Assembly (NCBI GenBank): GCA_963815185.1 | Contig: CAWFGC010000009.1 | Location: forward strand, 434,001 to 498,000 | DNA from: SHZL01 sp963815185 | Lineage (GTDB): Bacteria; Pseudomonadota; Gammaproteobacteria; Xanthomonadales; SZUA-36 | Reading direction: 5' to 3' | Length of the DNA: 64,000 nucleotides | Position numbers and translations under genes: made by a program | Shown here: one piece after another, positions 25,526-34,822 of the stretch | Layout: each line of letters begins with the position of its first letter | Numbering within the stretch: position 1 is the first letter of the stretch | The notes under the pieces: model-generated | The model's database searches: none | What the model was told of the DNA's origin: nothing | Seen by the model: the letters and a program-made list of their open reading frames with translations, nothing else

Positions 25526-26315
25526 CGAGAGCCCGGAAACGGCTGATCCGGTATCTTTGCAGTGCAATCGTGTTGTTGCTGCTGGTGGCCTGTGCCGGCA
25601 AGCAGGCGACAGGAACCGGAACCGGCTGACGGCCCTTCCTTCGCCGGCATCACGGGCGGAAGATGTCAAGGATGCACAGCCACGGTCCGAACCGAAGGCT
25701 CACTATGGCAACCAGTCGCCGTATGAAGTTTTCGGTAAGAAGTACTATGTGCTCGATTCGGCTGCCGGTTACCGTCAGCGCGGCACGGCCTCCTGGTACG
25801 GCAGCAAGTTTCACGGCCGCCGCACTTCCAGCGGCGAGCCCTACGATATGCATCTGGCGACCGCGGCGCACAAAACCCTGCCGCTGCCCACTTATGCCGA
25901 GGTGACCAATCTGGACAATGGCCGCAAAGTGATCGTCAAGATCAACGACCGGGGCCCGTTCAAGGATGATCGCCTGATCGACCTGTCTTACGGCGCCGCG
26001 CTGCGGCTGGGCATGATTGGCACCGGCACCGCGAAGGTCGAAGTTCGCGCAATCGACAGCGATAGCGTACGCTTTGCCGATACCGGAGATGGCACGCGTA
26101 CCTGGCTGCAGGCCGGCGCTTTTGGCAAACGAAAGGGCGCCGAAGAGCTGGTCAGCGAACTGACCCGGGCCAACCTGAAACCGGCCAGCATTCACAGCGG
26201 CGACCACCTGTTCCGGGTATGGTTGGGTCCCTATACGAGTAAACTTGAAATCGAAGCGGTCATTCAACGTGCCATTGAACTTGGTTTCGAGCGGCCGCAT
26301 AAGGTAAAACGTTGA
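25522..26315 (+). CDS. rlpA: Septal-ring lytic transglycosylase-like lipoprotein RlpA (frameshifted)
   Basis: RlpA is an outer-membrane lipoprotein that binds and in some species cleaves denuded glycan strands. The GTG start, overlapping the mltB stop, opens a lipoprotein signal (IVLLLLVACAGKQ, lipobox VACA). That frame stops at about 25629, while the rest of the protein continues one frame over. A single missing base near 25616-25630 explains this. The body has the double-psi barrel (RGTASWYGSKFHGRRTSSG, VKINDRGPFKDDRLIDLSYGA) and a C-terminal SPOR domain (WLQAGAFGKRKGAEEL). Order between mltB and dacA is the standard one. Confidence 0.88.
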
Positions 26316-26346
26316 GTACTTTTCCAGCCTGACAAAGATCACCCCG

Positions 26347-27534
26347 ATGCCCATGAAAACCAAAAATGCGTTGCTGCTGATTGTGCTGACCTGCTGCAGC
26401 TATGTGTATGCGCAGACACCGCCACCGCCTGCAGCAGAACCCTTGCCGGTTCCGGCCGCACCGCAACTCGGCGCGACCAGCTACATTCTGATGGATTTCG
26501 ACAGCGGCAGCGTGCTGGTTGATCACGATGCCGATTTGCGGGTCGAACCCGCCAGCATCACCAAGCTGATGACCTCCTACGTGGTGTTCAAGGAGTTGGC
26601 CGCAGGTGACATCAGCCTCGAGGACAAGGTAACGGTCAGTGAACATGCCTGGCGTACCGAGGGTTCACGCATGTTTATCGAACCCAGTATGACCCCTACA
26701 GTGGAGCAATTGATCCGTGGCATGGTCATCCAGTCCGGCAATGACGCCAGCGTGGCGCTGGCCGAGCACATCGCCGGCACCGAGGAGGCCTTCGTCGGCT
26801 TGATGAATCACTATGCCGAGGCCCTTGGCCTGACCGGTTCTCATTTTGAGAACGCGACGGGCTGGCCACACGAAAATCACTACATGACGGCGCGCGACAT
26901 TGCGCTGCTCAGCGCCGCCATCATCCGTGAATTCCCCGAGTTCTACGCCTGGTATTCGGAGAAGGAATACACCTTCAACGATATTCGCCAGCACAACCGC
27001 AACACCTTGCTGTGGCGGGATCCTGCCATCGATGGTTTGAAAACCGGGCATACCGATGCGGCCGGCTTTTGCCTGGCGGCGTCCGCCATGCGCGACGGGA
27101 TGCGGCTGATCAGTGTGGTCATGGGTTCGTCATCCGAATCGGCGCGGGCCAGTGAAAGCCAAAGCCTGCTGAACTACGGTTTTCGTTTCTTTGAAACGGT
27201 GCAGCTCTACAAAGCCCACGTTGAACTGGCCAAGGGCCGGGTGTGGAAGGGCAAGGCCGACGAGGTCAGCCTGGGTCTGGCAGAACCGCTGTTTGTCACC
27301 ATTCCGCGCGGCCGCTACCAGGATCTGGACGGCCAGGTGGAGTTGCAGCCACAGTTGAGCGCACCCCTGGCGGTAGATGAGCCTGTCGGAACAATCAGCG
27401 TGCACCTGGGCGATGAACTCGTCGCCAGCCGCGATTTGATCACGCTGGATGCGGTCGAGTCCGCCGGATTTTTTGGCCGCACCTGGGACAGCGTGCGTCA
27501 GTGGGCAGGTGGGTTGTTCGGCGATGACAAGTGA
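26347..27534 (+). CDS. dacA: D-alanyl-D-alanine carboxypeptidase (PBP5/6 type)
   Basis: DacA trims the terminal D-Ala from peptidoglycan pentapeptides in the periplasm. The 395-residue precursor has a signal peptide (ALLLIVLTCCSYVYAQ) and a Pro-rich linker. The penicillin-binding motifs are S70-x-x-K73 (EPASITKLM), S-G-N (IQSGNDASVA) and K-T-G (DGLKTGHTDAAGF). The C-terminal PBP5_C domain and a final amphipathic helix for membrane attachment (TWDSVRQWAGGLFGDD) are present. A second ATG 6 bp downstream is an alternative start. The ybeD start lies inside its last codons. Confidence 0.94.
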   Translation: MPMKTKNALLLIVLTCCSYVYAQTPPPPAAEPLPVPAAPQLGATSYILMDFDSGSVLVDHDADLRVEPASITKLMTSYVVFKELAAGDISLEDKVTVSEHAWRTEGSRMFIEPSMTPTVEQLIRGMVIQSGNDASVALAEHIAGTEEAFVGLMNHYAEALGLTGSHFENATGWPHENHYMTARDIALLSAAIIREFPEFYAWYSEKEYTFNDIRQHNRNTLLWRDPAIDGLKTGHTDAAGFCLAASAMRDGMRLISVVMGSSSESARASESQSLLNYGFRFFETVQLYKAHVELAKGRVWKGKADEVSLGLAEPLFVTIPRGRYQDLDGQVELQPQLSAPLAVDEPVGTISVHLGDELVASRDLITLDAVESAGFFGRTWDSVRQWAGGLFGDDK

Positions 27535-27796
27535 GGAGAAAGATTCGCTGCTGCAGTTTCCCTGCCGCTTCCCAATCAAGGCCATGGGCCGGCAAAGCGC
27601 CGAGTTCGAGCGCGTTGTCAGCGAACTCATTCTGACGCACGCACAACTCGTGAGCGGCGAAAGCCTCAGAGTCACACCCAGCAAAGCCGGCAATTACGTC
27701 TCGATCACGGCGGTAATCGAAGCACAGTCGCGGAGCCAACTGGATACCATCTACCAATCCTTGACGGATTGTGAGTTGGTATTGGTGGCGCTTTGA
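27524..27796 (+). CDS. ybeD: YbeD / DUF493 family protein
   Basis: This is a 90-residue conserved cytosolic protein of unknown biochemical role, with an ACT-like ferredoxin fold. It is almost always found between dacA and lipB, so a link to lipoate or cell-wall physiology is presumed. The sequence LLQFPCRFPIKAMG and GNYVSITAVIEAQSRSQLDTIYQSL matches the family. I chose the ATG that overlaps the dacA end by 11 bp, as in relatives; a longer frame would run into dacA. Confidence 0.9.
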   Translation: MTSEEKDSLLQFPCRFPIKAMGRQSAEFERVVSELILTHAQLVSGESLRVTPSKAGNYVSITAVIEAQSRSQLDTIYQSLTDCELVLVAL

Positions 27797-27802
27797 TCAG
27801 CA

Positions 27803-28504
27803 ATGAATCATGCCCGCCGTCAATTGCACCCCCACCTCGACGCGCTGCATGTGCGCAGGCTGGGCCGCGCGGACTACGAGCCGGTGTGGCGCGCGATGCA
27901 GCAATTTACCAATGCGCGTACCGAGCTGACCGCCGATGAGCTGTGGCTGGTCGAACACCCTGCGGTTTTCACCCAGGGCCAGGCCGGAAAAGCCGAGCAC
28001 CTGCTTGCGCCGGGCGATATTCCGGTGATTCAGGTCGATCGCGGCGGCCAGGTGACCTACCACGGCCCGGGCCAGATCGTCGCCTACCCTTTGGTCGATA
28101 TCCGCCGCCGCCATATTGCCGTGCGTGATCTGGTCAGACGAATCGAGGAAGCCATCATTCGCGTATTGGACCAGCATGGCGTAACGGGCGAGCGCCGCGC
28201 CGGTGCGCCGGGGATCTATGTCGACGGTGCAAAAATCGCTGCATTGGGTTTACGCGTGCGCCGCGGCTGTTCCTTCCATGGGCTGGCGTTGAATGTCGAC
28301 ATGGACCTGGAACCCTTCCGGCGCATCAACCCCTGCGGATTCCGCGGTCTGGAAGTCACGCAACTGGTATCATTCAAAGCAGTAAAGCTGCAAGACGTTG
28401 AAAACATGCTGGCAGACGAACTGGCGCATCAACTGGGCTATGCCTCTGTCGACTGGCTGGATTCGTCCGCCGTGTTGTGCGCGGTAGGAAGCAATGACCG
28501 ATAA
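27803..28504 (+). CDS. lipB: Lipoyl(octanoyl) transferase
   Basis: LipB moves octanoate from acyl carrier protein to the lipoyl domains of 2-oxoacid dehydrogenases and the glycine cleavage system, forming a thioester intermediate. The 233-residue protein has DRGGQVTYHGPGQIVAYPL and the catalytic pair K144 (DGAKIAALGLRV) and C156 (RRGCSFHGLALNV). It lies 6 bp after ybeD and overlaps the lipA start by 11 bp, so octanoyl transfer and sulfur insertion are co-expressed. Confidence 0.96.
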   Translation: MNHARRQLHPHLDALHVRRLGRADYEPVWRAMQQFTNARTELTADELWLVEHPAVFTQGQAGKAEHLLAPGDIPVIQVDRGGQVTYHGPGQIVAYPLVDIRRRHIAVRDLVRRIEEAIIRVLDQHGVTGERRAGAPGIYVDGAKIAALGLRVRRGCSFHGLALNVDMDLEPFRRINPCGFRGLEVTQLVSFKAVKLQDVENMLADELAHQLGYASVDWLDSSAVLCAVGSNDR

Positions 28505-29496
28505 AAACGACACCATTCCACTCCCCATTGTGACCGGCCCACAGGGCCGGCAGCTGGGTGCCGAGAAAATGGCCCGCAACACCGCCCGCTTTGGAGACAG
28601 TGCGCCGGCTTTGCGCAAGCCGCCCTGGATTCGGGTGCGGCTGCCGGCCGGCAATGCCGTCGGCGACGTTGAAATTGAAGCTGCGCGACCGCCATCTGGT
28701 GACGGTGTGCGAGGAAGCCACCTGTCCCAACATTCACGAATGTTTTTCCAAGGGCACGGCGACATTCATGGTGCTCGGCGCCATTTGCACCCGGCGCTGT
28801 TCCTTTTGCGACGTGGCGCACGGCAGGCCCAATCCGCCGGATGACCGTGAGCCGGATCGGCTGGCGGCCACGGTGCGCGAAATGGGGCTCAAGTATGTGG
28901 TCATCACCTCGGTTGACCGCGACGATCTGAGGGATGGCGGGGCCGGGCATTTTGCCGCCTGCATTGGCAAGGTGCGGGCGGCCAATCCCGGCATTCATAT
29001 CGAAATCCTGGTGCCTGATTTTCGCGGCAAAGGGCGGGTGGAACGTGCGCTTGAATTGTTGGGCGCTGAGCCGCCGGACGTTTTCAATCACAACGTCGAG
29101 ACGGTCGAGGCGCTGTACCCCAACGTCAGGCCCGGCGCGGATTATCAGTGGTCGCTGAACCTGCTCGCCCGCTTCAAGCAGCAGCATCCGGATATTCCCA
29201 GCAAATCGGGTATCATGCTGGGCCTGGGTGAAACACTGGATCAGGTCATGCAAACCTTGCGGGATCTGCGCCGGCACGACGTGGACCTGGTGACCATCGG
29301 GCAATATCTGCAACCGACGCCGCACCATCATCCGGTGTTGCGCTACTGGGCGCCGGAAGAGTTCGACGCACTGGCTGCACAGGCCTATGAGCTGGGATTT
29401 ACCCACGTTGCCTGCGGGCCTCTGGTACGCTCGTCCTATCATGCGGACCAAATGGCGCACGATTCAGGCTTGATCGGTATTGCCGGCAATAGCTGA
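28494..29496 (+). CDS. lipA: Lipoyl synthase (frameshifted)
   Basis: LipA is a radical-SAM enzyme that inserts two sulfurs into protein-bound octanoyl groups using an auxiliary 4Fe-4S cluster. The N-terminus (MTDKNDTIPLPIVTG, RKPPWIRVRLPAGN) is in the frame starting at 28494. The rest is one frame over: CEEATCPNIHEC for the auxiliary cluster, CTRRCSFCDVAHG for the radical-SAM cluster, then FNHNVETVEALYP and QPTPHHHPV. The switch lies between about 28655 and 28690 and needs one base removed. The enzyme is essential for aerobic metabolism, so an error in the sequence is the likeliest reason. Reconstructed length is about 333, as usual. Confidence 0.92.
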
Positions 29497-29702
29497 GATT
29501 GGCCACTGTGGAATAGGCGTTGCCGAGCGTATGCCGGCATCACTCACTGGGCGACAAATAGATGCCTTTTATCGCGAATTTGGCACTAAATAGAAACTCC
29601 GCATTGTTTTCCTTGTCGGAAACAGGCATAAATAACGCTTCAGGCCCGGTTTTGGTGCCCTTTTTTGCATCCAGGCGCGAGGTCGATACAGGAGAGTCAT
29701 AC

Positions 29703-31868
29703 GTGAGACGCATTGCAATTGTTCTATTCCTGGCTTTGGCCACTTCTTTGGCCTGGGCTGCCGTACAGCCGGCGGATTCACTGGAACTCAAGCCCAGCAT
29801 GGATCAGCGTTATGCCACCAACCTGGCGACCCGGTTCCTGACCAATTGGCATTACAAGGACACGCAACTGGATGACGAGTTTTCCAGCGTCATTCTGGAT
29901 GAATACATCGACTTGCTCGACCCCAACAAGAATTATTTTCTGGCCTCCGACATTGCCGATTTCGATCGTTATCGCACGGCTCTGGACGATGCCCTGCGCC
30001 ATTCCGACCTGCTTCCGGCCTATGACATCTTCAATGTCTACGTCCAGCGTGTGCGCGAGCGCGTGGCTTATTCCCGGAAAGCCTTGCACCAGCCGATGGA
30101 CTTCACCATCGATGAGTACTACGACTTCGACCGCGAAGATGCACCATGGGCAAAATCCACTGCCGAACTGGACGAAATGTGGCGCAAGCGGGTCAAGAAC
30201 GATTATCTGCGCCTGAAACTGACGGACAAGGAAGACGCGGCCATCATAACGACCCTGGAGAGCCGCTACGACAATCTGGACCGCCGCATCAACGAGCTCA
30301 AATCCGAAGACGTGTTCCAGTTTTTCATGAACGCGTTTGCCCAATCGATCGAACCGCATACCTCGTATCTGTCACCACGCACTTCGGAGAACTTCGAGAT
30401 TTCAATGAAGCTCTCGCTCGAAGGTATCGGTGCCTTGCTGGGGCGTGAGTCCGAATACACCACCATTGCCAGCGTGGTGCCCGGCGGGCCCGCCGCGATG
30501 GATGGCCGGCTCAAGGCGGGTGACCGCATTACCGGCGTGGGCCAGGGGCGCGATGGAAAAATGGTAGACGTCGTCGGCTGGCGGGTGGATGACGTGGTCG
30601 ATCTGATCCGCGGGCCGAAAGATACGGTCGTGCGTCTTGAAGTGTTGCCCAAGGATGCCAGCGTCGGCGGTCCGGCATCGGTCATCGATATCGTGCGCAA
30701 TGAAGTCAAGCTGGAAGAACAGGCGGCAAAAAGCAGCATCATCGAAGTGCCGGTGGAAGGCAGCGACAAGAAGGAAAAGATTGGCGTTATCGACTTGCCG
30801 GTGTTTTACCTGGACTTCACCGGCCGCGCTGAGAACCGGCCGGACTACCGCTCCAGTACCCGCGATGTGCGCCGCCTGATCAGTGAGTTGAAGGAGCAGG
30901 GCATCGTCGGACTGGTGGTGGACCTGCGCAACAACGGCGGCGGCTCCCTGCTGGAAGCCACCACGCTGACGGGCCTGTTTATCGACAAGGGTCCCGTGGT
31001 TCAGGTGCGCAATTCCAATGGCCGTATCTCCGAGGAAGAAGATACCGATGCCGGGATGGCCTGGGAAGGCCCACTGGCGGTGCTGGTAAATCGCTACAGC
31101 GCTTCGGCTTCAGAAATCTTTGCCGCCGCCATTCAGGACTATGGCCGGGGCCTGATTATCGGTGAACCGACCTTCGGCAAGGGCACGGTCCAGAGCCTGC
31201 TGGATCTGGACGATTATGCCCCGTCGGATTCGCCCAGCATGGGACAGCTCAAAATCACGATGGCGCAGTTTTTCCGTGTCAACGGCGGCTCCACGCAAAA
31301 CCGCGGGGTGGTACCGGATATCCGCTTTCCGTCGGCCGGCGATCCGGCCAAGTATGGCGAACGGTCCTTACACCACGCGCTGCCCTGGACCACCATCGAT
31401 CCGGCCCGCTACCAGCGCGCGGGTGACATGAGCCGCCTGGTGGCCGTCGCCGACAGCCGCTATCACGAGCGCATGGCACATGACCCGGAGTTTAACTGGC
31501 TGTTGGCGGATATCGCGGAATACAACACCAAGTCCAAAGAGACACGCGTTTCCTTGCTGGAATCCAAAGCGCGCGCAGAAATGGCCGAGGAAAAGGCCAA
31601 ACGCGAAGAGCGCAAAGCCGAGAAAAACGGTGGCGATCCGCTGGTGAAAAGCGATGATGTACTGGTGGAAGAGAATTTCGACGAATTGGCCGACGATCCG
31701 GCGGCCGACGCGGATAGCGAGGAAACTGACGAAGGCCCCGACCTGTTGTTACGCGAGACGGCGCGCATCGTCGGTGACGTGGAAGAACTCGAGTCCAATC
31801 TGGATTTGCTCAACCGTAAGTTTTCTCAGCTCAGCGCCAAGGAGCAAGCCACTCCGAAGCTGAACTGA
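29703..31868 (+). CDS. prc: Carboxy-terminal processing protease (Prc/Tsp)
   Basis: Prc is a periplasmic S41 protease that degrades SsrA-tagged and cell-wall-related proteins. I chose the GTG start 7 bp after AGGAGAG; it gives a clean signal peptide (IAIVLFLALATSLAWAA). The ATG 141 bp upstream adds an implausible leader. The 721-residue protein has the N-terminal all-helical domain, a PDZ domain (~240-330), the S41 core and the C-terminal DUF3340 region with an acidic tail. The catalytic Ser/Lys dyad, placed by the 25-residue spacing in E. coli Tsp, is S468 (RYSASASEIF) and K493 (PTFGKGTVQ). A 200-bp gap separates it from lipA. Confidence 0.94.
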   Translation: MRRIAIVLFLALATSLAWAAVQPADSLELKPSMDQRYATNLATRFLTNWHYKDTQLDDEFSSVILDEYIDLLDPNKNYFLASDIADFDRYRTALDDALRHSDLLPAYDIFNVYVQRVRERVAYSRKALHQPMDFTIDEYYDFDREDAPWAKSTAELDEMWRKRVKNDYLRLKLTDKEDAAIITTLESRYDNLDRRINELKSEDVFQFFMNAFAQSIEPHTSYLSPRTSENFEISMKLSLEGIGALLGRESEYTTIASVVPGGPAAMDGRLKAGDRITGVGQGRDGKMVDVVGWRVDDVVDLIRGPKDTVVRLEVLPKDASVGGPASVIDIVRNEVKLEEQAAKSSIIEVPVEGSDKKEKIGVIDLPVFYLDFTGRAENRPDYRSSTRDVRRLISELKEQGIVGLVVDLRNNGGGSLLEATTLTGLFIDKGPVVQVRNSNGRISEEEDTDAGMAWEGPLAVLVNRYSASASEIFAAAIQDYGRGLIIGEPTFGKGTVQSLLDLDDYAPSDSPSMGQLKITMAQFFRVNGGSTQNRGVVPDIRFPSAGDPAKYGERSLHHALPWTTIDPARYQRAGDMSRLVAVADSRYHERMAHDPEFNWLLADIAEYNTKSKETRVSLLESKARAEMAEEKAKREERKAEKNGGDPLVKSDDVLVEENFDELADDPAADADSEETDEGPDLLLRETARIVGDVEELESNLDLLNRKFSQLSAKEQATPKLN

Positions 31869-31906
31869 TTCGCCGCGCCGACCTGTGCACAGCCAGTCAA
31901 ACGGCG

Positions 31907-31932
31907 GCCCCTTGCACGCCGTGGCAAGGGGC
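31907..31932. terminator. Hairpin between convergent prc and mscL
   Basis: GCCCCTTGC and GCAAGGGGC form a perfect 9-bp GC-rich stem around an 8-nt loop that can itself pair (ACG/CGT). It is centred between the two convergent stop codons. No clear U-run follows on either strand, so it may act as a bidirectional, partly factor-assisted terminator. Confidence 0.6.
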
Positions 31933-31944
31933 AGCTTACCGCGA

Positions 31945-32349
31945 TCAGTCTCGGCTCTTTAACAGGTCGCGGATTTCTGTCAACAGGACTTCTTCCGCGG
32001 AAGGTTTGGGCGGGGCCGCGGGCTTGGCCTCTTCTTTCTTCTTCAGCGTATTCATGGCCTTGATCATCATGAAGATGGCAAAGGCGACGATGGCGAAATC
32101 CACCACGGTCTGGATGAAAGCGCCGTAATTCCAGGTCACTGCCGCCACTTCGCCACTGGCTTCCTTCAAAGTGACTGCCAGGTCGCTGAAGTCGACGCCA
32201 CCCAGCGCCAGACCCAGCGGCGGCATCAACACGTCGTTGACGAACGAAGACACGATTTTTCCAAAGGCCGCGCCGATGACGATGCCGACGGCCATATCCA
32301 CCACGTTTCCGCGCATCGCGAATTCGCGGAATTCTTTCATCATGCTCAT
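31945..32349 (-). CDS. mscL: Large-conductance mechanosensitive channel
   Basis: MscL opens under membrane tension during hypo-osmotic shock and releases solutes. The 134-residue subunit shows the family pattern: FREFAMRGNVVDMAVGIVIGAAFGKIVSSFV (S1 and first helix), a periplasmic loop with WNYGAFIQTVVDFAIVAFAIFMMIKA (second helix) and the C-terminal bundle (EEVLLTEIRDLLKSR). Length is typical. It is a single-gene unit facing prc across a hairpin. Confidence 0.96.
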   Translation of the reverse strand: MSMMKEFREFAMRGNVVDMAVGIVIGAAFGKIVSSFVNDVLMPPLGLALGGVDFSDLAVTLKEASGEVAAVTWNYGAFIQTVVDFAIVAFAIFMMIKAMNTLKKKEEAKPAAPPKPSAEEVLLTEIRDLLKSRD

Positions 32350-32488
32350 GGTTCTCTCCCGTTTGTTTTGCTGGTCACCCGGGCCGGATACACCCGGGCG
32401 CCGATGAGACCATCCGACTCGATGGCAAAGCCATGATAGCGGAAATCATCGGCTTGACCGAAATCGGGATCGGTTAGAATCAAACCCT

Positions 32489-34675
32489 ATGATCCGTCCT
32501 GATTCGAAGCGTGTATTGCGCGTTGCGCTGCCGGTTCCGTTGCCACAATTATTCGATTACCTGCCGCAGCCGGGCGGCGGTATCGCGCCGGCAGGCACGC
32601 GGGTCTTGGTGCCGTTTGGCCGCCGCAAGCTGGTCGGCATCGTGGTCGAGACCGATGTGGCCAGTGTCCTGCAACCGGAACGGCTGCTGCCGGTCAGCGC
32701 CGTGCTGGATGATGGCAGACCCTTGCTCGACAGCCATTTGATGAACCTGCTGGCCTGGTGCTGGCAATACTACAAGCATGCGCCCGGTGAAGTGCTGCAG
32801 ACCGCGTTGCCGCCTGCTTTGCGCAAGGCCGATGGATCCTTGCCCGGCCAGCCACTGCAGTTCGGGCTGAGCGCGGCGGGCCGCGCCAGGCTGGAGCAAC
32901 CGCCCGGCAGGGCCCGGGCGCAGTACGCCATGCTGCAGCGGCTGGAACAGGGTCCTGTCGGCGAAATCCACCTGGCAACGGAGGGTGCACGCTGGCGCGC
33001 CACCCTGGCCCGTTTGCTGGAGCAGGACTGGGTCATCGCCGAGCCGGCCGCGGCCCAGCAAGCCCGCATTACGCCGGGGCCGCAACTGAATGCTGAGCAG
33101 CAACAGGCGCTGGATGACTTTTGCCGCGACACGCACCGCTTTCAATGCCATTTGCTCGATGGCGTCACCGGCAGTGGCAAGACCGAGGTTTACCTGCATA
33201 TGCTCGAGCGGGTTCTGTCGCAGGGCGGGCAGGGCCTGGTATTGGTGCCGGAAATCGGCCTCACACCGCAGTTGCTGCGCAGATTCCGCCGCCGTCTGGG
33301 GCTGGAACCCGCGGTCATTCACTCCCGAATCAGCCAGGGCGAGCGGCTGGCGGCCTGGGAAGCCGCCCGCAGCGGGCGGGCGCGGCTGGTCATCGGCACC
33401 CGCTCGGCCCTGTTCACGCCCATGCCGGAGCTGGCACTGATCGTTCTGGATGAGGAGCACGATGCCTCATTCAAGCAACAGGATGGTTTTCGCTATTCAG
33501 CCCGGGACATTGCGGTCAAGCGTGCGGCCGAACTCGATATCCCCATCATTCTGGGCAGCGCCACGCCGTCGCTGGAGTCGCTCAATAACGCGGCGGCCGG
33601 CAGGTACTCGCGGCATCGCCTGCGCCAGCGCGCCACGCAGGCGGCCTTGCCCACCTGGCGCGTGCTCGACATGCGCCAGCACAGCCGCGATCACGGACTG
33701 GCTGCCGGATCCATGGAAGCGATCGCGGAAACCCTCGAGCGTCAGGAGCAGGTCATGGTCTTTCTCAACCGCCGCGGCTGGGCGCCGGTGCTGATGTGCG
33801 AACAGTGCGGCTGGCACGGCACCTGCGAGCGCTGTGATGCCAACCTGACCTGGCACCGCAGTGCCGGCCAGTTGCTGTGCCACCATTGCGGCAGCCGGCG
33901 GCGCGTACCCTCACTGTGTCCCGATTGCCGTGCCGATGCGCTGGTCAGCGCCGGCGAGGGCACGCAGCAACTGGAGCAAGCCTTGTGCGACCGCTTTCCG
34001 GCGCTGCCGGTACTGCGCTTCGACCGCGACAGCACCAGGGGCAAGGGCAGTTTCGATGCGCAGGTGGAACAGGTGATGCAGGGCGGCGCCTGCGTCCTCG
34101 TCGGCACCCAGATGTTGGCCAAGGGACACCATTTTCCCGCGGTCACCCTGGTGGTCGTGGTCAACATCGACCAGGCGCTGTTCAGCCCGGATTTCCGCGC
34201 GCTGGAGCGCTTGGGGCAGACGCTGCTGCAGGTATCCGGGCGCGCCGGACGGGTAGATAAGCCCGGCACCGTCATCCTGCAGACCTTCCACCCCGAAAAC
34301 GAGGCCCTGGCGTCGCTGATCCATGAAGGTTATGAGGTATTTGCCGACCGTCTGCTGGAGGAGCGCCGTCAGGCGCAGCTACCACCGGTTACGTACCAGG
34401 CCTTGCTGCGCGCTGAGGCACACGCGCGTGAAGACGTACTGAACTACCTGCGTGCGGCAGCAAATTGTTTTCCCGCCGGGAAAGGCCGTGCGTTTGGGCC
34501 GATGCCTGCGATCATGGAGAAAGTCGGCGGCCGTTACCGCATGTACCTGATGATACAGAGCAGTACGCGGACGGAATTGCACCGTCAGATCGACGCCTGG
34601 CTCGACCCCCTGCGGGCGCTGCCTTCCAGCCGTAAAGTCCGCTGGGTGATGGATGTCGATCCGCAGGAATTGTAG
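32489..34675 (+). CDS. priA: Primosomal protein N' (replication-restart helicase)
   Basis: PriA recognises stalled forks and reloads the replicative helicase. The 728-residue protein has the N-terminal 3'-DNA-binding domain (VALPVPLPQLFDYLP), the helicase core with Walker A GVTGSGKTEVY near residue 230 and DEEH box (IVLDEEHDASF), GSATPSLES, and the zinc-binding insert with eight cysteines (CEQCGWHGTCERC, LCHHCGSRRRVPSLCPDC). A possible promoter, TTGACC (32454) with TAGAAT (32475) at a short 15-bp spacing, lies just upstream. It would leave almost no leader. Confidence 0.96.
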   Translation: MIRPDSKRVLRVALPVPLPQLFDYLPQPGGGIAPAGTRVLVPFGRRKLVGIVVETDVASVLQPERLLPVSAVLDDGRPLLDSHLMNLLAWCWQYYKHAPGEVLQTALPPALRKADGSLPGQPLQFGLSAAGRARLEQPPGRARAQYAMLQRLEQGPVGEIHLATEGARWRATLARLLEQDWVIAEPAAAQQARITPGPQLNAEQQQALDDFCRDTHRFQCHLLDGVTGSGKTEVYLHMLERVLSQGGQGLVLVPEIGLTPQLLRRFRRRLGLEPAVIHSRISQGERLAAWEAARSGRARLVIGTRSALFTPMPELALIVLDEEHDASFKQQDGFRYSARDIAVKRAAELDIPIILGSATPSLESLNNAAAGRYSRHRLRQRATQAALPTWRVLDMRQHSRDHGLAAGSMEAIAETLERQEQVMVFLNRRGWAPVLMCEQCGWHGTCERCDANLTWHRSAGQLLCHHCGSRRRVPSLCPDCRADALVSAGEGTQQLEQALCDRFPALPVLRFDRDSTRGKGSFDAQVEQVMQGGACVLVGTQMLAKGHHFPAVTLVVVVNIDQALFSPDFRALERLGQTLLQVSGRAGRVDKPGTVILQTFHPENEALASLIHEGYEVFADRLLEERRQAQLPPVTYQALLRAEAHAREDVLNYLRAAANCFPAGKGRAFGPMPAIMEKVGGRYRMYLMIQSSTRTELHRQIDAWLDPLRALPSSRKVRWVMDVDPQEL

Positions 34676-34822
34676 TACCCCGCAATAGGCCAACGGTCAC
34701 GCTTGCGCGGCTCATGACCAATGACACTCACATTCAAAGGGAATCTACGCAACAGTAAACTTGTCAATAAAAACGGTCTTTGTCTGTATACTTTCCGATT
34801 TTATCTTCTCTGGCCTGACAAA

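Noticed and set aside
28558..29496. Start of lipA at the internal ATG 28558
   Set aside because: The first ~40 residues from this start are unnatural; the true N-terminus is in the other frame from 28494, overlapping lipB.
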